A DNA stretch of 34,378 bases from Verrucomicrobiota bacterium (GTDB taxonomy: Bacteria > Verrucomicrobiota > Kiritimatiellia > SS1-B-03-39 > UBA6053): NCBI GenBank assembly GCA_020831635.1, contig JAFIGC010000047.1, forward strand, positions 1 through 34,378. Reading direction: 5' to 3'. Below, in pieces: positions 25,159-34,378 of the stretch. A program made the position numbers and the translations under genes. Position 1 is the stretch's first letter. Each line of letters begins with the position of its first letter. The notes under the pieces were generated by a model, which saw only the letters and a list, made by a program, of their open reading frames with translations, was not told the DNA's origin and did not search any database.

Positions 25159-25550
25159 AGGAGCCTGTGTGGATTCCCAGAGAGGCCGTGCTGGCAATGC
25201 AACGGCAGCTTTTGTCACGCTTTGGCGGTTTGGATGGTCTACGGGACGAGGGTTTGTTGGATTCGGCCTTGAATCGTCCTCTACAGATTTTCGCTTACGG
25301 ATCGCCCGATGTATTTGATCTTGCGGCGGCCTACGCCATGGGCTTGGTGAAAAACCACCCGTTTTTGGATGGCAACAAACGCATTGGCTTTGTTTCGGCT
25401 TTCACGTTTTTGGGGTTAAATGGCTTTTCCCTGCAAGCCCCCGAAGCCGAGGCGGTGTTGCAAACGGTGGCATTGGCGGCGGGGGAGATCGGGGAGGCGG
25501 ACTATGCGCTTTGGCTCAAGGACAACTGCGTGGAACGTTCCGCGGACTGA
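25155..25550 (+). CDS. doc: Doc-type Fic domain toxin
   Basis: 131 residues. The Fic/Doc active-site motif reads HPFLDGNKR at 68-76, with H68 expected to activate and N74, K75 and R76 to hold the nucleotide. Doc from phage P1 phosphorylates elongation factor Tu; other Fic proteins transfer AMP. The short form of the protein with GGLDGLRDEGLLDSALNRP at the N-terminus and the single-domain size fits Doc. The start overlaps the antitoxin stop (ATGA). AbrB-type antitoxins with Doc toxins are a known pairing. Which modification it makes cannot be told from sequence alone. Confidence 0.88.
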   Translation: MKEPVWIPREAVLAMQRQLLSRFGGLDGLRDEGLLDSALNRPLQIFAYGSPDVFDLAAAYAMGLVKNHPFLDGNKRIGFVSAFTFLGLNGFSLQAPEAEAVLQTVALAAGEIGEADYALWLKDNCVERSAD

Positions 25551-25596
25551 TGCGGCCCTTGTGGCTGCCTTTTTATATCCGCATGCCCCACAAAAA

Positions 25597-25620
25597 AAGG
25601 CCCCGCCGAAGCGGGGCCTT
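25597..25620. terminator. Rho-independent terminator, probably serving groL and doc
   Basis: A perfect ten-base-pair stem (AAGGCCCCGC with its complement) encloses a four-base loop. On the minus strand the loop is TTCG closed by C-G, a very stable tetraloop, and the hairpin is followed by a run of seven T, so it ends groL transcription. On the plus strand the hairpin is followed by CCTTTCC, weaker, but it could also stop the toxin-antitoxin transcript. Confidence 0.9.
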
Positions 25621-25650
25621 TCCGATTTGTTCTTTGGAAGAACGGTTGGC

Positions 25651-27294
<1,644 letters not shown>

Positions 27295-27332
27295 TGGGTA
27301 TGACTCCTTTTAGAGTTGGGTAATGGGTTGGA

Positions 27333-27620
27333 TTAGTTGAGGATGCCGAGGATATCATCCTCACGCAGGATCTGGTAGGCAACGCCGTCCAGTTTGATTT
27401 CGGTGCCGCCGTATTTGGGCAGCAACACGGTGTCGCCTTCTTTGACGTTGAACGCTTTGAGCGAACCGTCTTCGTTTTTGCCACCGGTGCCGATGGCTTT
27501 GACGACGCCCTGCTGGGGCTTTTCTTTGGCGCTGTCGGGGATAATGATGCCGCCGACTTCTTGTTGGCCTTCTTTTTTCGGTTCGACCAGAACGCGGTCT
27601 CCGAGGGGTTGGAATTTCAT
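27333..27620 (-). CDS. groS: Co-chaperonin GroES
   Basis: 95 residues from the ATG at 27620, which has AAGGAG at nine bases; the ATG two codons earlier (27626) is only three bases from the same site, so it is not favoured. The sequence begins [14 protein letters not shown], contains the mobile loop with [16 protein letters not shown] and ends in [13 protein letters not shown]. It forms the seven-membered lid of GroEL. Cotranscribed with groL. Confidence 0.97.
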   Translation of the reverse strand: MKFQPLGDRVLVEPKKEGQQEVGGIIIPDSAKEKPQQGVVKAIGTGGKNEDGSLKAFNVKEGDTVLLPKYGGTEIKLDGVAYQILREDDILGILN

Positions 27621-27721
27621 ACGCATGTACTCCTTGTTTTTGTGTTTGCGTTTGGGTTGAGGGAATGAAAACCGCCCGCCGCACCCAAGGGGAGAAGCGG
27701 ACGATTTCGGTTTACAGGGGT

Positions 27722-29632
27722 TTATTTTTCGTCGTCCACGACTTCGGCGTCGATGATGTCATCGTCACTGTTGTCGCTGCTTCCGGCGTCGGTATCTCCG
27801 CCACCGGCGGCGCCCGTGGCTTCTTGTGCGGCCTGGGCCTGACTGTAGAGGTCTTGGGACACGGACTGCATTTCCGCGTTCACCGCTTCGATGGCCGCTT
27901 TCATGCGCTCGGTGTCGTTGGACTCGATGGCTTTCTTAAGATCGTCGATTTTCTCTTGGACCTTGGCCCTTTTGTCGTCGGCGATTTTGTCTTCGTTTTC
28001 TTTCAATAGCTTTTCGAGTTGGAAGACGGTGGAATCGGCCAGGTTTTTGGTGTCGGCGGCTTCCTTGCGCTTTTCGTCCTCGGAGGCGTGCTCTTCGGCG
28101 TCGCGGACCATGCGGTCGATGTCTTTTTCATCGAGACCGCTGGAAGCCTGAATGGTGATCTTCTGCTCCTTGCCGGTGCCGAGGTCCTTGGCACTGACGT
28201 GGAGGATTCCGTTGGCATCGATGTCGAAGGTGACTTCGATTTGCGGGGTGCCGCGCGGCGCCGGGGGAATGCCGTCCAAGGAGAAACGTCCGATGGTTTT
28301 GTTGTCGTTGGACATTTTCCGTTCGCCTTGGATCACGTGAATGTCCACTTGCGGCTGGTTGTCGGCGGCGGTGGAGAAAATCTCCGATTTCTTGGTGGGA
28401 ATCGTGGTGTTGCGTTCGATCAACGGAGTGGCGATGCCACCCATGGTTTCGATGCCCAGGGTCAGCGGAGTGACGTCGAGCAGGAGCACGTCCTTGACGT
28501 CGCCCTTGAGCACGCCGCCCTGAATGGAGGCGCCGATGGCGACCACTTCGTCGGGATTGACCCCTTTGTGGGGATCTTTGCCAAAGAACGCCTTCACTTT
28601 TTCCTGCACCAGGGGCATGCGGGTGGAACCGCCCACGAGCACCACTTCCTTGATGTCACCGATTTTGACGCCGGCGTCGGCCATGCAGTCTTTGACGGGT
28701 TTCATGGAACGTTCGATGAGCGTGTCCACCAACTGTTCCAGCTTGGAGCGGGACAGGGAGATGTTCAAGTGCTTGGGCCCGGAGGCGTCGGCGGTGATGA
28801 AGGGCAGGTTGATGTCGTAATTGGTGGAGGAGGAGAGGGCAATTTTGGCCTTTTCCGCTTCTTCCTTCAGGCGTTGTAGGGCCATGGGATCCTTGGAAAG
28901 GTCGATGCCGTGTTCCTTTTGGAAGCTGTCGGCCAGCCAGGAGATGACTTCCTGGTCGAGATCGTCGCCCCCCAAGTGGGTGTCGCCGTTGGTGGCTTTC
29001 ACTTCGAAGACGCCGTCGCCGATTTCCAGCACGGAAATATCGAAGGTACCGCCGCCCAAGTCGTATACGGCAATGTTTTCCTCGGTTTTCCGGTCCAAAC
29101 CGTAGGCCAAGGAGGCGGCGGTGGGCTCGTTGATGATGCGGAGGACTTCCAAACCGGCGATTTTGCCCGCGTCTTTGGTGGCTTGGCGTTGGCTGTCGTT
29201 AAAATAGGCAGGGACGGTGATCACCGCTTGGGTGATTTTTTCGCCCAAATAGGCTTCCGCGTCCGCTCTGAGCTTCTGCAAAATCATCGCGGAAATTTCC
29301 GGCGGGCTGTAGGTTTTGCCATTGGCTTCGATCTGGGCGTCGCCGTTGGAGGCTTTGCTCACTTTGTAGGGAACGTATTTCAGTTCCTTTTGCACTTCGT
29401 CGAAACGACGCCCCATGAACCGTTTCACCGAGGCGATGGTGTTGATCGGGTTGGTGACGGCTTGGCGTTTCGCGGCTTGGCCGACCAGTCGTTCGCCGTC
29501 TTTGGTGAATGCCACCACGGACGGGGTGGTGCGCGCGCCTTCCGCATTTGGAATGACGACGGGTTCGCCGCCTTCCATGACGGACATACAGCTGTTGGTT
29601 GTTCCTAAATCAATTCCTAAAACTTTGGACAT
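27722..29632 (-). CDS. dnaK: Chaperone DnaK (Hsp70)
   Basis: 636 residues, as in E. coli. The N-terminal ATPase has [11 protein letters not shown] and [10 protein letters not shown]; the substrate domain and linker are shown by [17 protein letters not shown], and the C-terminal tail is acidic and ends DAEVVDDEK. It folds and protects proteins with DnaJ and GrpE, neither of which is in the window. AAAGGA precedes the ATG. No CIRCE element is seen upstream. It lies 101 bases upstream of groS on the same strand, so both may share a heat-shock transcript. Confidence 0.98.
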   Translation of the reverse strand: MSKVLGIDLGTTNSCMSVMEGGEPVVIPNAEGARTTPSVVAFTKDGERLVGQAAKRQAVTNPINTIASVKRFMGRRFDEVQKELKYVPYKVSKASNGDAQIEANGKTYSPPEISAMILQKLRADAEAYLGEKITQAVITVPAYFNDSQRQATKDAGKIAGLEVLRIINEPTAASLAYGLDRKTEENIAVYDLGGGTFDISVLEIGDGVFEVKATNGDTHLGGDDLDQEVISWLADSFQKEHGIDLSKDPMALQRLKEEAEKAKIALSSSTNYDINLPFITADASGPKHLNISLSRSKLEQLVDTLIERSMKPVKDCMADAGVKIGDIKEVVLVGGSTRMPLVQEKVKAFFGKDPHKGVNPDEVVAIGASIQGGVLKGDVKDVLLLDVTPLTLGIETMGGIATPLIERNTTIPTKKSEIFSTAADNQPQVDIHVIQGERKMSNDNKTIGRFSLDGIPPAPRGTPQIEVTFDIDANGILHVSAKDLGTGKEQKITIQASSGLDEKDIDRMVRDAEEHASEDEKRKEAADTKNLADSTVFQLEKLLKENEDKIADDKRAKVQEKIDDLKKAIESNDTERMKAAIEAVNAEMQSVSQDLYSQAQAAQEATGAAGGGDTDAGSSDNSDDDIIDAEVVDDEK

Positions 29633-29717
29633 GATGTGTTTCCTTTATTCAATGGGTTCGCGTAAATTGTTGGTTTTCCTTTTAGCAACGCCCATGCCAA
29701 GACGGGAGGCCTTATGG

Positions 29718-29766
29718 ATGAATATTTCATAAAACATTGGCGTGTAAGGCTAAATGGAATATATTC
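29718..29766. promoter_or_regulatory. Two AT-rich palindromes upstream of dnaK
   Basis: ATGAA-TAT-TTCAT (29718-29730) and GAATATATTC (29757-29766) lie between dnaK and the regulator gene. They may be repressor sites or chance in AT-rich DNA. The rest of 29633-29888 shows no gene. Confidence 0.25.
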
Positions 29767-29794
29767 AGTCTGGGATGTGTAAAGAGAAGGGGGC

Positions 29795-29837
29795 GATTGT
29801 GCCACAATGGCGCAACCTGTGACAGAAGGTTGTGCCA
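29795..29837. promoter_or_regulatory. Cluster of TTGTGCCA-type sites before the XylR-like gene
   Basis: Three copies of a ten-base word: GATTGTGCCA (29795-29804), its near complement TGGCGCAACC (29808-29817) and GGTTGTGCCA (29828-29837). The first two form a dyad with a CAA centre. They lie 52 to 94 bases before the regulator start, so autoregulation is the natural reading. Confidence 0.5.
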
Positions 29838-29888
29838 ATTTGATTTTTTTTGCTTTTTTCGTGGAGACGCGAGCGGTATGAACCGGGA

Positions 29889-31124
29889 ATGAATTTTTCC
29901 CATGACAAGTTTGCTTCAGCGGACCCAGAAAGGATGTACTACGTTTTCGCGGAACAAAGCAGCATGGCCCGGCAAATTTTAAAGGGCGCCTTTGACCAGG
30001 CAGAGACCCGTGGCACCGATGCCATGATCCTGCTGGGGAAAACCCGCAAAGAAAAACGGATGCTGGATCCGGAAATTTCGGGGTCCATTTTGACGTCGTG
30101 CGTCCGCGAGAACATTCCGTTTTTCCAATCCTTGCCGCATCCGCTGATCAACACCAGTAATCGGATGGGGCCTTTGGAGGGCGTGGGGAATTTTCTGAAT
30201 GATGATCGGGAGGTGGGGAGAATGGCGGCCCGTTATTTATTGGAGCGTGGTCACACATCGTTTTTGGTCACATGGATTAAAGGCGTGACCGTTCATGAGG
30301 AGCGCATGGAGGGCTTTGTCGAGGTCATTGAAGCTTCCGGTCATTCGCTCAGTCTCTTTTCACATAATTATAAGGCCGCCGACCCCCGAATCGACACCCA
30401 TTGGAAATTTCTACATTTCCTTCGCGAGGTATTTCGTGCGCCATTGGAAACTTTGCCTTTGGGTGCCGGGGTTTTTGCCACCAATGACGAAGTGGGCGTG
30501 TTGATCCTGCAAGTGATGAAACAATTTTACCCCGAACATTTGATGGCCTCGGGCGTTTTGGGTGTGGACAATGCCGCCGGTTACGATCAATATTTGGGCG
30601 GATTGCCCGGCCTTTCTTCCATTGTGCCCGCTTTTCACCAATTGGGGGCGGCGGCGATCGATTGGCTCTTGGATCATCCCGGACCGGAAGGGAAGGAACG
30701 GGTGGCCTCGCTTTCCAAACGGTTTGCACCCGTGAAGGTGATTACCCGGGAATCGACGGCGGCGGGCGCATGCGAAGATCCCGTCACCTCGCAAATCATT
30801 CGTTGGGCGTGGGTGCGCATTCAACGCGGTGAGTCCGTTCAAGTCAATGACATGGCCAAAGCCCACCGGCAAGGCCGTCAAACCTTGGATCGGAAATTTA
30901 CAGAACATGTCGGGACCACCCCGGTGGAATTGCTGGCCCGAATGAGATTGGATTTGGCCCGGGAATTGTTGCGGGACAGCCATTTATCCATCGCGGAAAT
31001 TTCCGCCCGATGCGGCTTTTCCAAGCAGGATGTGCTTTCGCGGGCCATGCGCCGGGCCTATGGATACACCCCGCGGGATTATCGCCAACAGCATAGTCTC
31101 AAATCATCAGATGGCGGGTTTTGA
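29889..31124 (+). CDS. XylR-like transcription factor: sugar-binding sensor with AraC DNA-binding domain
   Basis: 411 residues from ATG 29889; a TTG at 29850 and an ATG at 29934 are also in frame, and none has a good ribosome site. The N-terminal two thirds resemble the periplasmic-binding-protein fold of LacI/XylR sensors: MARQILKGAFDQAETRGTDAM, ARYLLERGHTSFLVTW, FATNDEVGVLILQVMKQF and VLGVDNAAGYDQYLGG. The last about 110 residues are two AraC helix-turn-helix units, with VNDMAKAHRQGRQTLDRKF and LSIAEISARCGFSKQDVLSRAMRRAYGYTPRDYR. It probably controls the GH42 gene downstream in response to a sugar. Its end overlaps the end of the convergent VTT gene by 18 bases. Confidence 0.87.
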   Translation: MNFSHDKFASADPERMYYVFAEQSSMARQILKGAFDQAETRGTDAMILLGKTRKEKRMLDPEISGSILTSCVRENIPFFQSLPHPLINTSNRMGPLEGVGNFLNDDREVGRMAARYLLERGHTSFLVTWIKGVTVHEERMEGFVEVIEASGHSLSLFSHNYKAADPRIDTHWKFLHFLREVFRAPLETLPLGAGVFATNDEVGVLILQVMKQFYPEHLMASGVLGVDNAAGYDQYLGGLPGLSSIVPAFHQLGAAAIDWLLDHPGPEGKERVASLSKRFAPVKVITRESTAAGACEDPVTSQIIRWAWVRIQRGESVQVNDMAKAHRQGRQTLDRKFTEHVGTTPVELLARMRLDLARELLRDSHLSIAEISARCGFSKQDVLSRAMRRAYGYTPRDYRQQHSLKSSDGGF

Positions 31125-31793
31125 GTTTTCGTCCGATTCTTCGGCTTCATTCTTTGGATTGAATTTGCGGGAAAGAAAATGTGCCCCCACGCTCAGCAGC
31201 ACCAGTACGCTTACGGCAATCACCAAGGTGGATACGTCTTGGTCGAAGACGGACTCTCCCAGCAGAATGAAGGGAACCGCATAGGTGAAGGAAATCGCCA
31301 TGGACAGGCTGAAATAAATGGGGAGCGACACCCCGGCCAAACAGAGAAGGTAGTTTTTCACGAAATTCGGCATGGCCGGCACCATGCGGACGAGGATAGT
31401 GAAGCGTACGCCCCGGTCGTTGCCGATATTTGGTAATTTGTGTTTGGTTTTGGCCAAAATCTTTTCCACGACGGGCCTCAGACCGCTGGCGGTAATCCAC
31501 CAGGACAGCATAAGATTGGCTGCCAGGGCGATGGCCGTGCCCACCAACGCCACGGCAATTCCGTAGGTGGCCCCCGCAACCATGAAAAAAGGCGTGGTGG
31601 GCAGACCGATCAAGGGCAAAAAGGTCAAAGCTCCGAAAAAAAGATGCGGCGGGGCGGTCTCTTTCCACGCCCGCAGGGCCTCCTGGTCGATTTGCCGGCC
31701 AATGGCATAGAGTCCGCCCAAGAACATCAGCACGGCGATGATCTTGAAGAAGCGTTTCCAATTGGAATGGATTTTTTTCATTGATGTGGACAT
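31107..31793 (-). CDS. TVP38/TMEM64 (VTT domain) membrane protein
   Basis: 228 residues with about six hydrophobic segments. The VTT/DedA-type core is visible as LIGLPTTPFFMVAGATYGIAVALVGTAIALAANLMLSWW, then VRFTILVRMVPAMPNFVKNYLLCLAGVSLPIYF. The family is related to lipid scramblases and DedA flippases; its task in bacteria is not firmly set. The N-terminus is basic and the C-terminus charged (SRKFNPKNEAEESDEN). Two possible starts, 31793 and 31781; no clear ribosome site. It lies between the regulator and the GH42 gene but on the other strand. Confidence 0.85.
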   Translation of the reverse strand: MSTSMKKIHSNWKRFFKIIAVLMFLGGLYAIGRQIDQEALRAWKETAPPHLFFGALTFLPLIGLPTTPFFMVAGATYGIAVALVGTAIALAANLMLSWWITASGLRPVVEKILAKTKHKLPNIGNDRGVRFTILVRMVPAMPNFVKNYLLCLAGVSLPIYFSLSMAISFTYAVPFILLGESVFDQDVSTLVIAVSVLVLLSVGAHFLSRKFNPKNEAEESDENSKPAI

Positions 31794-31863
31794 CTAACCC
31801 GATGAATGCGGAAAAGCCACGTTCAAACTTGTCTAATTTCAGAATTCAGGCAAGGGGGCAACC

Positions 31864-33930
31864 ATGCAAAAATATCCACCTTTCCTTTCTTCTTTTCCGA
31901 AAATGGCCCATGGCGGCGATTACAACCCCGAGCAATGGCTGGAGTCGGTCCCCGATATTCTGGACCAAGATATTCGGTTGATGCGCCTGTCGGGATGCAA
32001 CACCTTCTCGGTCGGGATTTTTTCCTGGGCGAGGTACGAACCGCGGGAAGGGGAGTTTTCATTCGAGTGGATGGACAGAATTCTGGACCGGTTGGCCGCG
32101 GCGGATGTCAATGTGCTCCTTGCCACACCCAGCGCGGCCATGCCCGCTTGGATGCGTCAGAAATATCCGGAAATTTCACGGGTCAATCGTGACGGAGTTC
32201 GTGAATTGCAACCCGGACGCATGGATCATTGCTTTTCCTCGCGGGTGTTTCGTGAAAAGGTCGGGGACATCAACCGGCGGCTCGCCGAACGGTATCGAAC
32301 CCATCCGGCCGTGAAAATGTGGCACATTTCCAATGAATACCAGTCCCTGTGTCACTGTGAGCAATGCGTGGAGGCTTTCCGGGCTTGGCTGCGGACGAAA
32401 TACGGAACCCTGGAAAATCTCAACCGGGCCTGGTGGACGTCGTTTTGGGGGCAGTCGTTTCAGGATTGGGGGGAAATCAATCCCCGCAACCGGGCCTTGG
32501 ACGGATCGAAATTGGACTGGAAGCGCTTCCAGACGGATCAAATCGTGGATTTCCTGAAACACGAAATCGCGGCCCTGCGGGAAGGGGGCGCCACCCAGCC
32601 GGCCACCACCAACATGATGAGCCTTTGGCCCACCGTGAATTTTCAGCGTCTGGCCGATACCGTGGATGTGATCGCCGATGACTGTTATCCGGTATGGAAG
32701 CAAAATGGACGCGACGAGCAAACCGCGGCCAGCATTTCATTCGTGCACGATTTGCGCCGCAGCATGAAAGGCGGACGGCCTTGGGTGTTGATGGAATCCT
32801 GCCCCTCCGTGCCACAATGGCACAACCCGCCGAAACTCAAGCGTCCCGGCATGGCCCGCATGGAAATGATGCAGGCCGTGGCCCACGGTTCGGATGGGGT
32901 GCTGTATTTCCAATGGCGGAAAGGACGCGGCGGACACGAAAAATATCATGGCGCCGTGGTCGATCACGTCGGCCATGAACACACCCGCGTTTTCCGGGAT
33001 GTTTCCGAAATCGGCAACACCCTTGCCAAACTCGACGATCTGGTCGGGACCACCACCCCCGCCGAAGTGGCCTTTGTCTACGATTGGGAGGTCCGCTGGG
33101 CACTGGAGACTTCGGCCGGGGTGTTGAAAGACTCGGCGGTGGAGGACGATGCCTACACCGAAACCGTGAAAGCGCATTATTTCCCCTATTGGAGCATGGG
33201 CGTTCCCGTGGATGTGCTGGAAAGCCGGGCAGAATTTTCAGGATACCGTCTCCTGGTGGCGCCCCGTTTGTATCTGCTCCTTCCGGGGGTGGCCGATGCC
33301 CTGAAAACCTTTGTCGAGAACGGGGGCACCTTGGTGTTGAGCGCTTACTGCGGACAGGTCAACGAAAGCAATTTGTGTTTCACCGGGGGTTGGCCAGGGG
33401 ACGGTTTGCGGGAGTTGTGCGGCATTTGGGTCGAAGAAACCGACCGACTGTTGCCCGAAGACCAGCAAAACCTCACGTTCGCCGATCCGCGATTTCCCGC
33501 GCTACAGGGTGAATGGTCCGCCGGACCCCTTTGCGAGATTCTCCATGCCGAAGGCGCGGAAGTCCTGGCCACCTATGGCGCACAGTTCTATGCGGGAACC
33601 CCGGCATTGACCCGCAACGCGTTTGGAAAGGGCGAGGTGTGGTATCTGGCCACCGATGTGGATCCCGATTTTCTCCTCGGTCTGCACCGCGAATTGAAGA
33701 ATCGTCTGAAACTTAGACAGACCACCGGGACGGATCTGCCTCCGGGCGTGGGCGCCACCTGGCGGACCGACGGGGAAAGCGAATGGGTTTTCCTGCAAAA
33801 CTTTGGCACCGATTCCGTGGAAATTTCCCTGGACTCCCGCCCGCACCGGGATGTGGAAAGCGGCGAGACCGTTTCCTCTCCCCTGCACCTCAAGCCCGTG
33901 GAAACCCGGATTTTGCAGCGAAAAGCGTAA
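31864..33930 (+). CDS. GH42 family beta-galactosidase
   Basis: 688 residues, typical of GH42. It begins with the TIM-barrel part (GGDYNPEQWLESVPDILDQD). The acid/base is E158 in WHISNEY and the nucleophile E311 in VLMESCP. Cys at 123, 163, 165 and 168 (CHCEQC) match the Zn site known in many members. The barrel is followed by a trimerisation domain like a glutamine amidotransferase (about 390-600, with YRLLVAPRLYLLLPG and GGTLVLSAYCG) and a small beta domain. No signal peptide, so cytoplasmic. AAGGGGG precedes the ATG. It removes beta-linked galactose, or a related sugar such as arabinose, from small oligosaccharides, probably under the XylR-like regulator upstream. Confidence 0.93.
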   Translation: MQKYPPFLSSFPKMAHGGDYNPEQWLESVPDILDQDIRLMRLSGCNTFSVGIFSWARYEPREGEFSFEWMDRILDRLAAADVNVLLATPSAAMPAWMRQKYPEISRVNRDGVRELQPGRMDHCFSSRVFREKVGDINRRLAERYRTHPAVKMWHISNEYQSLCHCEQCVEAFRAWLRTKYGTLENLNRAWWTSFWGQSFQDWGEINPRNRALDGSKLDWKRFQTDQIVDFLKHEIAALREGGATQPATTNMMSLWPTVNFQRLADTVDVIADDCYPVWKQNGRDEQTAASISFVHDLRRSMKGGRPWVLMESCPSVPQWHNPPKLKRPGMARMEMMQAVAHGSDGVLYFQWRKGRGGHEKYHGAVVDHVGHEHTRVFRDVSEIGNTLAKLDDLVGTTTPAEVAFVYDWEVRWALETSAGVLKDSAVEDDAYTETVKAHYFPYWSMGVPVDVLESRAEFSGYRLLVAPRLYLLLPGVADALKTFVENGGTLVLSAYCGQVNESNLCFTGGWPGDGLRELCGIWVEETDRLLPEDQQNLTFADPRFPALQGEWSAGPLCEILHAEGAEVLATYGAQFYAGTPALTRNAFGKGEVWYLATDVDPDFLLGLHRELKNRLKLRQTTGTDLPPGVGATWRTDGESEWVFLQNFGTDSVEISLDSRPHRDVESGETVSSPLHLKPVETRILQRKA
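32809..32827. promoter_or_regulatory. Copy of the regulator-upstream dyad inside the GH42 gene
   Basis: GTGCCACAATGGCACAACC matches 18 of 19 bases of 29799-29817 and has a perfect GTGCCA-CAA-TGGCAC dyad. It lies within the codons for VPQWHN after the catalytic nucleophile. It might bind the same regulator; coincidence is possible. Confidence 0.25.
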
Positions 33931-34018
33931 AGGTTGGATTTGTGATCGCGCCACACGCCGCCTTGTGTAAGATCCAGAGGCGTTACCCCTGTATATTTAC
34001 GGAATGGAGGCGGCAAAA

Positions 34019-34063
34019 ATGAAAAGGATTAAAACGTTTTACACCCCTGTAAACACTGCATAA
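34019..34063 (+). CDS. Possible 14-residue leader peptide
   Basis: A short frame MKRIKTFYTPVNTA with GGAGG eight bases before its ATG, a better ribosome site than many full genes here. It covers two palindromes and lies before the exported-protein gene at 34206. It may be a leader peptide, a remnant or chance. Nothing in it resembles an attenuator with repeated amino acids. Confidence 0.2.
   Translation: MKRIKTFYTPVNTA
34031..34053. promoter_or_regulatory. Overlapping palindromes downstream of the GH42 gene
   Basis: AAAACGTTTT (34031-34040), a CG-centred palindrome like LacI-family operators, runs into TTTACA-CCCC-TGTAAA (34038-34053). The word ACCCCTGTA occurs here and at 33985-33993. They lie about 60 bases before the promoter of the exported-protein gene, which suggests transcription control. 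Confidence 0.4.
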
Positions 34064-34110
34064 AACTTATAATGTTTAAGTTTAACTTTTAAATTAGTTT
34101 CATTTTTACC

Positions 34111-34139
34111 TTTACAAAAATACCGATCCTGTGTTTAAT
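34111..34139 (+). promoter_or_regulatory. Sigma-70-type promoter for the exported-protein gene
   Basis: TTTACA (34111-34116) and TTTAAT (34134-34139) are 17 bases apart, each with one mismatch to consensus. The 5' untranslated region would be about 60 bases, containing the AGGAG ribosome site at 34192-34196. Confidence 0.5.
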
Positions 34140-34205
34140 ATTCATAATGCGCACGCTTGTGGCGAATCAATGAAACGAAAAATGACAATGCAGGAGAAAG
34201 TAAAC

Positions 34206-34378
34206 ATGAACGCAAATCATAAACCCTTGAGGGGGGGGGGCATTACATAGATTACACTTGGCTAGCGCCTTCGCCGGTGTTTTTCTCCTCTGCTTTACAC
34301 TCTCCGCAACCGCCCAGTTGCCTCCTCCGGGCGTTTTTCATTCAGTTGATTTTGAAGACACGGATCAAACCGAACTTG
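34206..34378 (+). CDS. Exported protein, N-terminal fragment, out of frame at a G10 run
   Basis: ATG 34206 has AGGAG nine bases upstream. The first nine codons read MNANHKPLR, then ten G (34231-34240) shift the frame to TAG 34248-34250. With nine G the frame continues as LHRLHLASAFAGVFLLCFTLSATAQ, a complete signal peptide, then LPPPGVFHSVDFEDTDQTEL to the window end. The signal peptide is so regular that I take the continuing frame as real. The cause is either a homopolymer sequencing/assembly error or slipped-strand phase variation, with G9 as ON. The mature protein is too short to assign. A sigma-70-like promoter lies at 34111-34139. Confidence 0.55.

Noticed and set aside
29633-29888. CIRCE or sigma-32-type heat-shock element upstream of dnaK
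   Set aside because: No TTAGCACTC/GAGTGCTAA pair and no convincing CTTGAA/CCCCAT spacing was found.

Overview
The window reads as a piece of a moderately GC-rich bacterial chromosome, most likely from the PVC group (Verrucomicrobiota or a near relative). This rests on several gene types common there: a membrane-anchored protein with prenyltransferase-type repeats, a transcription factor combining a sugar-binding sensor with an AraC helix-turn-helix beside a GH42 glycosidase, a very long CusA, and small exported metal-domain proteins. The assignment is inference; there is no rRNA or tRNA in the window to settle it.

Layout. (1) 1-6545 is mostly ordinary chromosome: the end of an outer-membrane protein gene, an anchored repeat protein, a YrbG-type Na+/Ca2+ exchanger, a methyltransferase and mutS. 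(2) 6679-7235 is a DUF433/DUF5615 toxin-antitoxin pair. (3) 7261-24854 is a large metal-handling region with two divergent arms. The left arm (minus strand, 17045 down to 7261) holds two Cys-rich small exported proteins, an Arg-rich tandem-repeat exported protein, a His-rich DUF3347 protein, two exported YHS/TRASH-like Cys proteins (one fused to a DUF2231 membrane domain) and a CusC-B-A-type RND efflux set. The right arm (plus strand, 17322 to 24854) holds an FMN-binding lipoprotein, a DoxX protein, a third Cys-rich protein, a second complete TolC/adaptor/RND set and a His-rich exported protein. (4) 24928-25550 is an AbrB/Doc toxin-antitoxin pair. (5) 25651-29632 is dnaK-groS-groL, all on the minus strand. 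(6) 29889-33930 holds a XylR-like regulator, a VTT-domain membrane protein and a GH42 beta-galactosidase. (7) 34206 to the end is the start of an exported-protein gene that is out of frame at a run of ten G.

How the parts work together. The two RND sets should pump metal ions out across both membranes. The left one looks Cu/Ag-like because its adaptor carries a heavy-metal-binding Cys domain and a DUF3347 domain. The right one looks CzcCBA-like because its adaptor and the last gene carry His clusters. The small Cys- and His-rich exported proteins would bind or hand over metal in the periplasm. No metal-responsive regulator is encoded within the region, so control is probably by a regulator elsewhere acting on the shared intergenic region at 17046-17321. 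The whole block is bracketed by two unrelated toxin-antitoxin modules and sits between housekeeping genes, which suggests an acquired, stabilised island. The strongest candidates for something new are this bracketed accessory set with its small-protein families, and the G-tract at 34231-34240, which could be a phase-variation switch or a sequencing error.
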